Below are positions 48,871 to 58,019 of a stretch of DNA of 64,000 nt, one piece after another. Under the pieces are notes generated by a model that saw only the letters and a list, made by a program, of their open reading frames with translations, was not told the origin of the DNA and did no database searches. A program made the translations under genes and the position numbers. The stretch comes from Fen-999 sp044220545 (GTDB lineage: Bacteria > Pseudomonadota > Gammaproteobacteria > Burkholderiales > Rhodocyclaceae): positions 39,578 to 103,577 of the forward strand of contig JBGAQX010000003.1 in assembly GCA_044220545.1 (NCBI GenBank), in the 5' to 3' direction. How positions within the stretch are numbered: the first letter of the stretch is position 1; every line of letters starts with the position of its first letter.

Positions 48871-51843
48871 ATGCCCAGGCTCCTGCTCGCGGCCTTGATC
48901 GCCGCGCTCACCGCCGGCGGCATCATCCGTGTCGCCGGCTACCACGAAGACAAGGAGTCGGCGCGGCTCCAGGCCATCGCCGACATCAAGGCCAGCCAGA
49001 TCGGCGACTGGTTGAAGGAAAGGGAAGCCAATGCGCGCCTGCTTCTGAACAGCGGCTTCCTCATCGATCAGTATCGCCAGTGGCGCGACCATGACGACCA
49101 CGATTCGCATGATCGGCTGATCGCCCGGCTGGCCGACTACAAGCGGGAAAACATCTTCCAGGAGATCGCCCTGCTCGACGAAGCCGGCGGCTCGCTATGG
49201 GAAACCGCCGCGCCCCCGGCGCTCGACCCGGAAAGCCGTGCCCGGATCGTGGCCGAGGCCCGCAAGGGATCGGTAAGCCGGGTCGGGCCCTATCACGACG
49301 CGACCGGACGCCTGCATCTGGATTTCGTCGTCACACCGCCGCCGCGCGGCGACCGCCCCGGACCGATCTTCGTCCTCCACGCGGACCCCGGCGAACGCCT
49401 GTTTTCCGACCTTCACGCGTGGCCAGCCCCCGACACAAGCGGCGAAGTCCTGCTCTTTCTGCGCGCTGGCGACGGCGTCCTGTTCCTGAATCAACTGCGC
49501 CACCAGGCCGATTCGGCGGCCCGGCTATCGCGGCCGCTCACCGAGAGGAATCTCCTGGCCGCCATGGTATTGCGCGGCGAAGCGCCGGCCAACGGCCACA
49601 TCAAGGGCGTCGACTATCGCGGCGCGGCGGTACTGGGCGCCGCGCGCGCCGTGCCCGGCACCGATTGGTTCCTGGTGGCAAAGATTGACCGGACGGAAGT
49701 CCTCGCCGAGGCGCTGCCGGAAGCGCTGCTGGTCGGATTGACCGGACTGCTCGTCCTGTTCGCCGCCCTGATCCGTGGCCGAATTCTGTGCCAACGCGAC
49801 GAGCTGGCCGCCTCGCTCCGGGAGCAGGCGGCGCTGCGGACGATACAGCGGTCGTTGCAAGAGGAACGCGACATCAACCAGCGCTACCTCGATACGGTCC
49901 AAACGATCATGGTGGCGTTGGACAGCGAGGGCCGTGTCACCATGATCAACCGTGCCGGCCGCGAGCTGCTGGGCTACGAGGAAGATGCGCTGTTGGGCCA
50001 AAACTGGTTCGAGACCTGCCTGCCCCAACCGGCGGGCATGACCGAGGTATTGCCGATATTTCGTCGGGTCATGGCCGAGGGTATCGAGTCGGCGGAATAC
50101 CTAGAGAACCGCGTCCGCCGCCGCGACGGGGGCGAACGTCTGATCGCCTGGCACAACGCATGGTTGCGCGACGAGCGGGGCGACATTGTCGGCACGCTCT
50201 CCTCGGGGGTCGACATCACCGAAAGCCGCGCCGCCGAGGAACAACTGAGCAAGCTTTCCCTGGCGGTGGAACAGAGTCCGGACAGCGTCATCATTACCGA
50301 TCTCGACGCCAACATCGTGTATGTGAACGAAGCCTTCGCGCTGGTCACCGGCCACCGTCGCGAGGATGTGTACGGCAAGAACCCGCGCCTGCTTGATTCC
50401 GGCGATACGCCAAGGGAGACCTTTGACGCCATGTGGAAGGCGCTTACCGGTGGCCACCCATGGAAGGGCGAGTTTCGCAACCGGCGCAAGGACGGCGGCG
50501 GATATATCGTCTTTACGATCGTCACCCCGCTGCGGCAAGCCGACGGCCGCATCACCCACTATGTCGCGGTCGAGCAGGACATCACCGAAAAGAAGCTGAT
50601 CGGAGCGGAACTGGATCGGTACCGCCATCGATTGGAGGAGCTGGTGGCGAGCCGGACCGCCGAGCTGACGGAAGCCAAGGTCCAGGCCGAAGCCGCGAAC
50701 CAGGCGAAGAGCACCTTTCTCGCCAACATGAGCCATGAGATCAGAACCCCGATGAACGCCATCATCGGCCTGACCCACATGCTGCGGCGGCGGGTCACGG
50801 TACCGGAACAGGTGGTGTGGCTCGACAAGATCGACGTTGCCGGGCAACACCTGCTGGCGGTGATCAACGACATTCTCGACATGACCAAGATCGAGGCCGG
50901 TCGGCTGCAACTCGAAGACGAGAACTTTTCCCTAAGCGCCGTCCTCGATCACGTCCGCTCGCTGATCCAGGACGCCGCCAACGCCAAGGGGATTCAAATC
51001 GTTGTCGATGGCGGCCAGGTGCCGCTGTGGCTGCGCGGCGACGCTATGCGGCTGCGCCAAGCCCTGCTCAACTTTGCCGGCAATGCGGTGAAGTTCACGG
51101 AACGAGGCACCGTCTGGCTGCGCGCCCGACAACTGATGGACGATGGTGGCAACCTGCTGGTGCGCTTCGAGGTCCAGGACACCGGGATCGGCATCTCGCC
51201 GGAGGTGCTGCCCACGCTCTTTGTCGCCTTTCAACAGGCCGATGGGTCCACCACCCGCAAGCATGGCGGGACCGGACTGGGCTTGGTCATCGCACAGCGA
51301 CTGGCACGGATGATGAACGGCGACGCCGGCGCGGAAAGCCAGCCGGGGCAAGGCAGCACCTTCTGGTTTACAGCCCGTTTGCAACGCCACCACGGCGTCA
51401 TGCCGGCCGCGGCGCCGCCGCGGCCCGAACCGGAGATCGAGTCCGAGACCGCGCTGCGGCTACGCCACGCCGGCGCTCGCCTGCTTCTCGTGGAAGACGA
51501 TTTCATCAATCGCGAAGTGGCGCTGGAGCTGCTGCACGGCGTCGGGCTGCTCGTCGATACCGCCGAGAATGGTCGAGTCGCCGTAACCATGGCCGGCGAC
51601 ACCGCCTACGACCTGATCCTGATGGATATGCAAATGCCGGAGATGGACGGTCTTGAGGCGACCGGCTTGATCCGCGCCCTGCCCGGCCGGCGGGCCACGC
51701 CCATCCTGGCAATGACCGCCAACGCCTTCGACACCGACAAGCACGCCTGCCTGGCGGCGGGCATGGACGATTTCGTCGCAAAACCGGCGAACCCCGGGGT
51801 GCTCTATGCCACCTTGCTCAAATGGCTTGAAACGCCTGACTAG
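48871..51843 (+). CDS. membrane PAS-containing hybrid sensor histidine kinase
   Basis: From MPRLLLAALIAALTAGG the protein is 990 residues (a TTG 21 bp upstream overlaps the MerR stop and is possible). Layout: TM helix (4-24), periplasmic sensor (to about 280), TM helix (281-305), two PAS domains (about 340-450 and 462-585), HisKA with H622 in NMSHEIRTPMNA, HATPase (NFAGNAVKFTERG, VQDTGIGI, GGTGLGLVIAQ), and a C-terminal receiver with D919 in LILMDMQMPEMDG. The partner regulator is not adjacent. It follows the MerR gene. Confidence 0.92.
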   Translation: MPRLLLAALIAALTAGGIIRVAGYHEDKESARLQAIADIKASQIGDWLKEREANARLLLNSGFLIDQYRQWRDHDDHDSHDRLIARLADYKRENIFQEIALLDEAGGSLWETAAPPALDPESRARIVAEARKGSVSRVGPYHDATGRLHLDFVVTPPPRGDRPGPIFVLHADPGERLFSDLHAWPAPDTSGEVLLFLRAGDGVLFLNQLRHQADSAARLSRPLTERNLLAAMVLRGEAPANGHIKGVDYRGAAVLGAARAVPGTDWFLVAKIDRTEVLAEALPEALLVGLTGLLVLFAALIRGRILCQRDELAASLREQAALRTIQRSLQEERDINQRYLDTVQTIMVALDSEGRVTMINRAGRELLGYEEDALLGQNWFETCLPQPAGMTEVLPIFRRVMAEGIESAEYLENRVRRRDGGERLIAWHNAWLRDERGDIVGTLSSGVDITESRAAEEQLSKLSLAVEQSPDSVIITDLDANIVYVNEAFALVTGHRREDVYGKNPRLLDSGDTPRETFDAMWKALTGGHPWKGEFRNRRKDGGGYIVFTIVTPLRQADGRITHYVAVEQDITEKKLIGAELDRYRHRLEELVASRTAELTEAKVQAEAANQAKSTFLANMSHEIRTPMNAIIGLTHMLRRRVTVPEQVVWLDKIDVAGQHLLAVINDILDMTKIEAGRLQLEDENFSLSAVLDHVRSLIQDAANAKGIQIVVDGGQVPLWLRGDAMRLRQALLNFAGNAVKFTERGTVWLRARQLMDDGGNLLVRFEVQDTGIGISPEVLPTLFVAFQQADGSTTRKHGGTGLGLVIAQRLARMMNGDAGAESQPGQGSTFWFTARLQRHHGVMPAAAPPRPEPEIESETALRLRHAGARLLLVEDDFINREVALELLHGVGLLVDTAENGRVAVTMAGDTAYDLILMDMQMPEMDGLEATGLIRALPGRRATPILAMTANAFDTDKHACLAAGMDDFVAKPANPGVLYATLLKWLETPD

Positions 51844-52069
51844 AATCGACTGATGCCGGTGATGAAGATGACCCGGTTCAGCGAGGTGCTCGACACCAAC
51901 CGCACCGAGTTGCCGCCTGCCCCGCGGCACGATCCGAAGGGGGGCGCATTTGTCGGTCCACGACCACCCGGAGCGTCGGCGAACGAAACGATCGCCCCAC
52001 TGGTCGAAGTAGACTATGCCGACGGCGGCACCGCCAGCCACCCCCACGGACCTCATGAAAGGAACGACC
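51844..52069. other. intergenic, no recognised gene
   Basis: Between the hybrid kinase and the cytochrome c gene I see no gene. A plus-strand frame from 51853 (MPVMKMTRFSEVLDTNRTEL) is open but leads into the shifted cytochrome region and lacks family signals. Confidence 0.4.
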
Positions 52070-52366
52070 ATGCGCCACCCCCTCCTCACCCTCTCGCTGC
52101 TCACCCTGGCCGCCTCGGCAAGCGCGGCCGGCGATCCCAAGCTCGGCAAGCCCCTGCACGACCAGCAGTGCGTCGCCTGCCACGTCCAGCGCTTCGGGGG
52201 AGACGGCAACAAGGTCTACACGCGCTCGCCCCGGTTGATCAACACCCTGTCGGCGCTCGGACAACGGGTCGCCGTCTGCGCCAGCCAGACCAATGCCAAG
52301 TGGTTCCCGGAAGACGAGGAAAACGTCGCCGCCTACCTCAACGCCCAGTTCTACAAGTTCAAGTAG
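52070..52366 (+). CDS. small c-type cytochrome
   Basis: This 98-residue protein starts MRHPLLTLSLLTLAASASAAGDPKLGK, a signal peptide cleaved near SAA. A single haem site reads CVACH. The body includes SPRLINTLSALGQRVAVCASQT and ends VAAYLNAQFYKFK. The haem-binding region is like cytochrome c4/green-heme type monohaem proteins, but the Met ligand is not obvious. It is periplasmic; the redox partner is unknown. Confidence 0.85.
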   Translation: MRHPLLTLSLLTLAASASAAGDPKLGKPLHDQQCVACHVQRFGGDGNKVYTRSPRLINTLSALGQRVAVCASQTNAKWFPEDEENVAAYLNAQFYKFK

Positions 52367-52397
52367 CGGAACGCCAGGGCGTGGGTTGCCGCGCCGA

Positions 52398-53804
52398 TCA
52401 CAGGTCGACGGATTCGCCCCGACGCGCGACGCTCACATCCGGCCAGCCGTAGCGGCTGACTATCGCCTCGGCGAAGGCATTCGCCGAACTCGGCTCGCCG
52501 TGCACCACATAGGTCCGCGGCGGTTTGCGGAAATGGCCCAGCCAGCCGAGCAGGGCGTCCCGGTCGGCATGGGCGGAAAGGCCGCCCACGGTGTGGATGG
52601 TTGCCCGCACCGGCACCGGCTGGCCGAAGATGCGCACCAGCCGCGCGCCATCGACCAGCCGCCGGCCAAGGGTTCGCGCCGCCTGGAAGCCGGTGATCAG
52701 CACGCCACATTCCGGCCGCGACAGGTTTTCGCGCAGGTGGTACTTGATCCGCCCCGCCTCGCACATGCCGCTGGCCGAGATGATCACGGCGCCATGGCGC
52801 ACGTCGTTCAGGGCCTTGGAGGCCTCGACGTCGGCGACGAACTCGATCTTCATCTTCTCCGGATGTGCCGTCTGCCAGTCCAGCAGGGCGCGGGTTTCGC
52901 TGTCGAGCAGCGCTTTGTGGCTCAGGGTGATGCGCGTGGCCGCGTTGGCCATCGGCGAATCGACGTACACCTTCAGCGGTGCCAGTCGGCCGCGCCGGAC
53001 CAGGTCGGCCAATACGTAGAGGATCTCCTGGGTGCGGCCGACGGCAAAGGCGGGAATGATCAGGTTGCCCCGATCCCGCCGCGTGCGCCGGAAAGCCTCG
53101 ACGATTTCCTCTTCGGTCTCCCCGATCGTCCGGTGCAGGCGGTCCCCGTAGGTGGATTCGACCAGCAGCACGTCGGCCTCGGCGATGGCCGTCGGGTCGT
53201 TCAGCACCGGCCGATCGGGCATGCCGAGGTCGCCGGAGAAGACCACCTTGCGCCCGCCGCCATCCTTGCCGAGCCAGACCTCGACAATCGCCGAGCCGAG
53301 GATGTGGCCGGCGTCGCTGAATCGGCACTTGATGCCCTCGGCCACCTCGATGGTTTCACCGTAGGCCACCGGCCGGAGCAGGCGCAGGCAGGCCTGGGCC
53401 TGGGCAACCGTGTAGAGCGGCGGCAGGATGCCGCCCGGCCCCTTGCCCCGGCGCTGGCGATGGCGCAACTGCCATTCCGATTCCTTCTCCTGGATGTGGG
53501 CGCTGTCGGGCAGCAGCACCGCCAGCAGGTCGATGGTCGCGGCCGTGGCGTGGATCGGCCCCCGGAAGCCGAGCATGGCCAGCCGCGGCAGCAGGCCGGA
53601 GTGGTCGATGTGGGCATGGGTGAGGAGGACGAAGTCGATGTCACGGAGATCAAACGGCAGGTTGAGCGCCTTGACGTTCTTGCCGTAAGCCTCCGGCCCG
53701 CCCTGGAACATGCCGCAATCGACCAGGAATCGGTGGTCGCCTGTTTCCACCAGATAGCAGGAGCCGGTCACTTCGCCGGCCGCCCCGAGAAACGTCATGC
53801 GCAT
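52398..53804 (-). CDS. MBL-fold RNA-processing nuclease (beta-CASP)
   Basis: From the ATG of MRMTFLGAAGEVTGSCYLV (AAGGAGGA 9 bases upstream) it is 468 residues. Metal motif LTHAHIDHSG, GHILGSAIVEVW, the beta-CASP region with VESTYGDRLH and IIPAFAVGRTQE, and a C-terminal HADRDALLGWL and VHGE RMMBL part. Family members are RNA endo/exonucleases related to CPSF-73. It lies convergent with the cytochrome gene and divergent from the lipoprotein gene. Confidence 0.92.
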   Translation of the reverse strand: MRMTFLGAAGEVTGSCYLVETGDHRFLVDCGMFQGGPEAYGKNVKALNLPFDLRDIDFVLLTHAHIDHSGLLPRLAMLGFRGPIHATAATIDLLAVLLPDSAHIQEKESEWQLRHRQRRGKGPGGILPPLYTVAQAQACLRLLRPVAYGETIEVAEGIKCRFSDAGHILGSAIVEVWLGKDGGGRKVVFSGDLGMPDRPVLNDPTAIAEADVLLVESTYGDRLHRTIGETEEEIVEAFRRTRRDRGNLIIPAFAVGRTQEILYVLADLVRRGRLAPLKVYVDSPMANAATRITLSHKALLDSETRALLDWQTAHPEKMKIEFVADVEASKALNDVRHGAVIISASGMCEAGRIKYHLRENLSRPECGVLITGFQAARTLGRRLVDGARLVRIFGQPVPVRATIHTVGGLSAHADRDALLGWLGHFRKPPRTYVVHGEPSSANAFAEAIVSRYGWPDVSVARRGESVDL

Positions 53805-54006
53805 GCGTGCTGTCCTCCTTGCCACCGACAGCATGAGCCTCGGACGGGCGGGATGCAAGGCGGACCGGCGTGATCACGGAGAGACTTCGACCGACGCGCG
53901 AGCCAACACGCGATCCAACGACCTTGCATGACACTTGAAAAATGCATAGTCTCTCCCTTGTCCGGCCGCCCCGTCGGCCCGCAATGCCTGGACGACAGGA
54001 GTCATC

Positions 54007-54792
54007 GTGCCCATCCGGTCTCGTGCCCGAAAGTTTGTGTCCCGCCGCGCGTGGGCGATCGTACTTGCCGTCATGGGCGTTCTCGGCGCCGGCGCCTGCC
54101 AGCGGATCGGGTCACGCGACGAGGTCGCCGTGAATGTCGGGGCGCCGCCGCCGAGCTCCGCCGTCAGGAATCGGGATCCCGGGATACCGCTGGCGATTCC
54201 CCGCTTCGACTGGCCGCCACCCAATGCTTCCGCGCAGGAGACGATCCCGGACAAGTGGCTCCGCAAGGGGAATTCCACCTCGCTCGCCGAGGTCGCCAAC
54301 CTGTTGCGGAAGGCGCTGGAATTGGCCGAATACAGCCAACTGAGTTATTACGCGGTGCCGCGCGGCTTCGCGCTGGCGACCCACCTGGAACAGATCGCGG
54401 CCGATGGAACCCCGCTGCCCGGGGCGGACCGGTGGAAGGTCGGCACACCATCGGTCGGAAATCTCTCGCTGCTGGAGTTCATCGCGGCACTGGCTCATGC
54501 GCCTGCCGGGCATTACCGGGCCATCGTGTTCATCGTCACCGATGCCGAGTGGACGCACTCGGCCGGCGCCCCCGACGAGGCGCAAATCGAGCGCTGGGCC
54601 ACCGGCGGCGTCACCGCGCTGCCCGAAGCGATCGGCGCCATGCCCTTCTCCGAGGGCCATCGCGCCACGGTGTTGATTTATCAGTTCCGCAAGCGAGGCA
54701 AGGAAGAAGCGAAATTCGTCGCGCCGAGTCCGTTGTCCGCCTATGTTCACCTCGAACGAGGGCGGCTCTGGAAGTTTCTCAGCAGTCTGTGA
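54007..54792 (+). CDS. hypothetical lipoprotein beside the TIR gene
   Basis: This 261-residue protein starts at GTG. A long, basic N-terminus ends in the lipobox-like LGAGAC (AWAIVLAVMGVLGAGACQR), so it is a likely lipoprotein. The body, with WLRKGNSTSLAEVANLLRKALELAEYSQLSYYAVPRGFALATHLEQI, resembles no family I recognise. It ends 24 bp before the TIR gene on the same strand, suggesting a shared transcript and linked function. Confidence 0.65.
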   Translation: MPIRSRARKFVSRRAWAIVLAVMGVLGAGACQRIGSRDEVAVNVGAPPPSSAVRNRDPGIPLAIPRFDWPPPNASAQETIPDKWLRKGNSTSLAEVANLLRKALELAEYSQLSYYAVPRGFALATHLEQIAADGTPLPGADRWKVGTPSVGNLSLLEFIAALAHAPAGHYRAIVFIVTDAEWTHSAGAPDEAQIERWATGGVTALPEAIGAMPFSEGHRATVLIYQFRKRGKEEAKFVAPSPLSAYVHLERGRLWKFLSSL

Positions 54793-54816
54793 ACGTGGTT
54801 CCAGCGAGGAGCAGCC

Positions 54817-55476
54817 ATGGCCAGGAACTCCGTATTCGTCAGCTACCGGCGCAGCGACACCCGGGGCGAGGCCGGGCGGCTCACCGATTCCCTGGAATAC
54901 CTGCTCGACGCCGCCTGCGTGTTTCGCGATACGGACGATATCCCCGCCGGTGAGGAGTTCGATGCGGTCCTGAACGGGGAGTTGGCCGGCACGCGGGCCG
55001 TCGTCGTGCTGATCGGCAAGCAATGGCTCGCTGAACTGACCTCCCGCCTGGCCAGGCCTGAACCCGACTACGTGCGGATGGAGGTGGCCACCGCGCTTCG
55101 TTCGGGCAAGCGAGTGATTCCCGTCCTGGTTCAGGGGGCCGAGCTCCCCTCGGCCGAGCAACTGCCCGCGGATCTGCGCGGACTGGTCGGCCGCCAGACA
55201 CTCAGCGTGCGCGACGAGGCCTGGAACCAGGACATGGGTCGGCTGACCGACGCCATCGGTCGCCCCTATCCCTGGCGCAAGGTCGCGTTGCGCGCCGCGC
55301 TTTGCGTGCCGGCCATTCTGCTTGCCACCAAGTACGGCATCGACGCGCTGTCACCCGAACGGACTATTCAGATCGGCCTGGCCCGGGGCATCGTGCTGGG
55401 CTTGCTCGCCCTGTATGGCATCGTCGAAGCGGCGCTTTGGCTCCGGACCATCAATAGGCAACGCGCAAGGCCGTGA
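54817..55476 (+). CDS. TIR-domain protein with C-terminal transmembrane helices
   Basis: This 219-residue protein has a GAGGAG ribosome-binding site and starts MARNSVFVSYRRSDTRGEAGRLTDSL, the bacterial TIR signature. VFRDTDDIPAGEEFD follows. E89 in YVRMEVATAL is a candidate for the NADase Glu; this is inference from family position. The C-terminus has two hydrophobic segments (ALRAALCVPAILLATKYG and GIVLGLLALYGIVEAALWL). The TIR domain would face the cytoplasm. It follows the lipoprotein gene. Confidence 0.88.
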   Translation: MARNSVFVSYRRSDTRGEAGRLTDSLEYLLDAACVFRDTDDIPAGEEFDAVLNGELAGTRAVVVLIGKQWLAELTSRLARPEPDYVRMEVATALRSGKRVIPVLVQGAELPSAEQLPADLRGLVGRQTLSVRDEAWNQDMGRLTDAIGRPYPWRKVALRAALCVPAILLATKYGIDALSPERTIQIGLARGIVLGLLALYGIVEAALWLRTINRQRARP

Positions 55477-55513
55477 GCAGGCGAACGATGGCGCCATGCC
55501 GCCATCCCCGCCC

Positions 55514-55552
55514 GATCCGCCCGCCCGATCCGCCCGCCCGATCCGCCCGCCC
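55514..55552. repeat. 13-bp GC-rich tandem repeat (3 copies)
   Basis: GATCCGCCCGCCC is repeated three times exactly, between the TIR stop and the end of the convergent deoxyinosine glycosylase gene. It is short and low complexity, likely slippage-born, and no function is apparent. Confidence 0.9.
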
Positions 55553-55553
55553 G

Positions 55554-56036
55554 CTACGCCGCCAGCGCCACGCTCCAGGCCGCGAGCTTGCGCTCGAAGC
55601 TCCAGCCGGCATTGGCCGGGCTGGTCGATGGCAGCACCACGGTCTGATAGCCGAGCAGCGCCAGCGTCTTCTCGAACCTGCCGGCCGCCTGGCCGTTGAA
55701 GCAAACCCGGACCAGTCGCGGCGCCGTGGTCTTGAGGGAATCGAAGTCGTTTGCCCGGCCGTTGCGGATGGCCGTGTCGAGGCTGCCCTGCCGCTCGCAA
55801 CGGCCATAGACGTCCCAGATCGCCAGGCCGGCGGCCATGACGGCGGCCTGGCGGGCGGCGTAGTCCAGCTCGGCGAGCGGTTGGCCCAACACCGCCGACA
55901 GGATGCGCCAGAACTGGTTCTGTCGGTGGGCGTAGTACTGGCGCGCCGCCAGCGACGCCGTAGACGGAAACGAGCCCAGGATCAGCGCCCGGGCTCGTTG
56001 GTCGATAACGGGCGGCAGGCCCGTCAGCGGACTCAA
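55554..56036 (-). CDS. hypoxanthine/deoxyinosine DNA glycosylase (UDG family 6)
   Basis: This 160-residue protein starts at TTG two bases after the htpG stop (no better ATG), giving SPLTGLPPVIDQRARALILGSFPSTASLA. Motif A LGSFPS and motif B LPSTSPAN, with the conserved YAHRQNQFWRIL, fit the family 6 glycosylases that excise deaminated adenine (hypoxanthine). It is probably translated with htpG; the pairing has no known rationale. Confidence 0.88.
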   Translation of the reverse strand: MSPLTGLPPVIDQRARALILGSFPSTASLAARQYYAHRQNQFWRILSAVLGQPLAELDYAARQAAVMAAGLAIWDVYGRCERQGSLDTAIRNGRANDFDSLKTTAPRLVRVCFNGQAAGRFEKTLALLGYQTVVLPSTSPANAGWSFERKLAAWSVALAA

Positions 56037-56038
56037 GC

Positions 56039-57955
56039 TCAGTTGCCGCCGAGCGACATGGTCAGCATCAGGTCGTTGATGCGCTTCACGAAAGTGGCCG
56101 GATCGTCGAGCTGACCGCCCTCGGCGAGCAGGGCCTGATCGAACAGCACCGCGGCCCAGTCGTCGAACTTCTTATCCTCGTACTTGAGGCGCAGCACCAC
56201 CGGGTGGCGGGGATTGATTTCCAGGATGGGCTTCATGTCCGGGCCCTTCTGGCCGGCGGCTTGCAGGATGCGCGCCAGATTGCCGGACAGGTCGTGCTCG
56301 CCGGCCACCAGGCAGGCCGGGCTGTCGGTGAGGCGATGCGTCACGCGCACCTCCTTGACCCGCTCGCCGAGCGCCTTGGCGATGCGGTCGGTCAAGTCCT
56401 TGAACTCGCCGGCGGCCGATTCCTGCTCCTTCTTTTCCGCCTCGTCCTCCAGCTTGCCGAGATCGAGATCGCCCTTGGCCACCGAAACCATCGGTTTGCC
56501 TTCGAACTCGGTCAGGTGGCTGACCACCCATTCGTCCACCCGGTCGGAGAGCAGCAGCACCTCGATGCCCTTCTTGCGGAAGATTTCCAGGTGCGGGCTG
56601 TTCTTCGCGGCGTTGAAGGTCTCGGCGGTGACGTAGTAGATCTTCTCCTGGCCTTCCTTCATGCGCGCCACGTAGTCGGCCAGCGACACGGTTTCGTCGG
56701 TGGTATCGGCCAGCGTCGAGGCGAAGCGCAGCAGGCCGGCGATCTTTTCCTTGTTGGCGAAGTCTTCGCCGACGCCTTCCTTGAGCACACGACCGAACTC
56801 GCCCCAGAACTGGGTGTACTTCTCCTTTTCCTTCTCGGCCAGATCGGCCAGCAGGCCCAGGACCTTGTTGGTGCAGCCCTTGCGGATGGCCTCGATGTCC
56901 TTGCTTTCCTGGAGAATCTCGCGCGAGACGTTGAGCGGCAGGTCGGCCGAATCGACCACCCCGCGCACGAAGCGCAGATAGAGCGGCATCAGTTGCTCGG
57001 CGTCGTCCATGATGAAGACCCGACGCACATAGAGCTTGATGCCGTGGCGGGCGTTGCGATCCCACATGTCGAACGGCGCGCGGCCGGGGATGTAAAGCAA
57101 CTGGGTGTATTCGCTCTTGCCCTCGACGCGGTTGTGCGTCCAGGCCAGCGGATCGTCGTAGTCGTGGCCGACATGCTTGTAGAAGGCCTTGTAGTCCTCT
57201 TCGCCAACCTCGCTCTTCGGCTTGGCCCACAGGGCGGAGGCCTGATTGACGGTCTCGTCCTCGTCGCTCTCGACTTGTGCCTTCTTCTCCTCGTCCCATT
57301 TCTCGGCCTTCATCACGATGGGCTGGACGATGTGGTCGGAATATTTGTGGACGATCGACTTGAGCTTCCAGGCGGACAGGAGGTCGTCCTGCCCGTCGCG
57401 CAGATGCAGGGTGATCTCGGTGCCGCGCTCGGGGCGCTCGATCATCGCCACGCTGAACTCGCCGCCGCCGTCGGAAATCCATTCGACGCCCTGATCGACG
57501 CCCTCGCCGGCGCGGCGGGTACGCACCGTCACCTGGTCGGCGACGATGAACGAGGAGTAGAAGCCGACGCCGAACTGGCCGATCAGATGGGCATCCTTCT
57601 GCTGGTCGCCGGTGAGCTGGCCGAAGAACTCGCGGGTGCCCGACTTGGCGATGGTGCCCAGATTGGCGATCACCTCGTCTCGGTTCATGCCGACCCCGTT
57701 ATCGGCGATCGTCAGCGTCCGCGCATCCTTGTCGTAACCGATGCGAATCCTGAAGTCTGCGCCGCCTTCCAGCAGGCCGGCGTTGTGCAGCGATTCGAAG
57801 CGCAGCTTGTCGCAGGCGTCCGAGGCGTTGGAGATCAGCTCGCGGAGAAAGATTTCACGGTTGCTGTACAGCGAATGAATCATGAGGTGGAGCAGTTGCT
57901 TCACCTCGGTCTGGAAGCCCAGGGTTTCCTGGCGGGAATCGGTTGCAGTGGTCAT
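56039..57955 (-). CDS. htpG: chaperone HtpG (Hsp90)
   Basis: From MTTATDSRQETLGFQTEVKQLL (GGAGGAAATGCC upstream) it is 638 residues. ATPase domain: NREIFLRELISNASDACDKLR, ADNGVGM, GTIAKSGTREF, GQFGVGFYSSFIVAD. Middle and C-terminal domains: SADLPLNVSREILQ, KGCTNKVLGLL, FRKKGIEVLLLSDRVDEWVV. It is a heat-shock ATP-dependent chaperone. No specific operator was seen upstream. Confidence 0.97.
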   Translation of the reverse strand: MTTATDSRQETLGFQTEVKQLLHLMIHSLYSNREIFLRELISNASDACDKLRFESLHNAGLLEGGADFRIRIGYDKDARTLTIADNGVGMNRDEVIANLGTIAKSGTREFFGQLTGDQQKDAHLIGQFGVGFYSSFIVADQVTVRTRRAGEGVDQGVEWISDGGGEFSVAMIERPERGTEITLHLRDGQDDLLSAWKLKSIVHKYSDHIVQPIVMKAEKWDEEKKAQVESDEDETVNQASALWAKPKSEVGEEDYKAFYKHVGHDYDDPLAWTHNRVEGKSEYTQLLYIPGRAPFDMWDRNARHGIKLYVRRVFIMDDAEQLMPLYLRFVRGVVDSADLPLNVSREILQESKDIEAIRKGCTNKVLGLLADLAEKEKEKYTQFWGEFGRVLKEGVGEDFANKEKIAGLLRFASTLADTTDETVSLADYVARMKEGQEKIYYVTAETFNAAKNSPHLEIFRKKGIEVLLLSDRVDEWVVSHLTEFEGKPMVSVAKGDLDLGKLEDEAEKKEQESAAGEFKDLTDRIAKALGERVKEVRVTHRLTDSPACLVAGEHDLSGNLARILQAAGQKGPDMKPILEINPRHPVVLRLKYEDKKFDDWAAVLFDQALLAEGGQLDDPATFVKRINDLMLTMSLGGN

Positions 57956-58019
57956 GGCATTTCCTCCGAACGAGCGAACTGGAGAAATAGGGTCGGCAAT
58001 GGGGTTTTCAAGCCCCCGA

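Noticed and set aside
51853..52452. plus-strand frame MPVMKMTRFSEVL before the cytochrome gene
   Set aside because: It crosses the cytochrome c gene in another frame and loses any protein-like character; the cytochrome signal peptide and haem motif are clear.
55514..55552. possible CRISPR or regulatory array
   Set aside because: The three 13-bp units have no spacers and are low complexity, so they are a simple tandem repeat.
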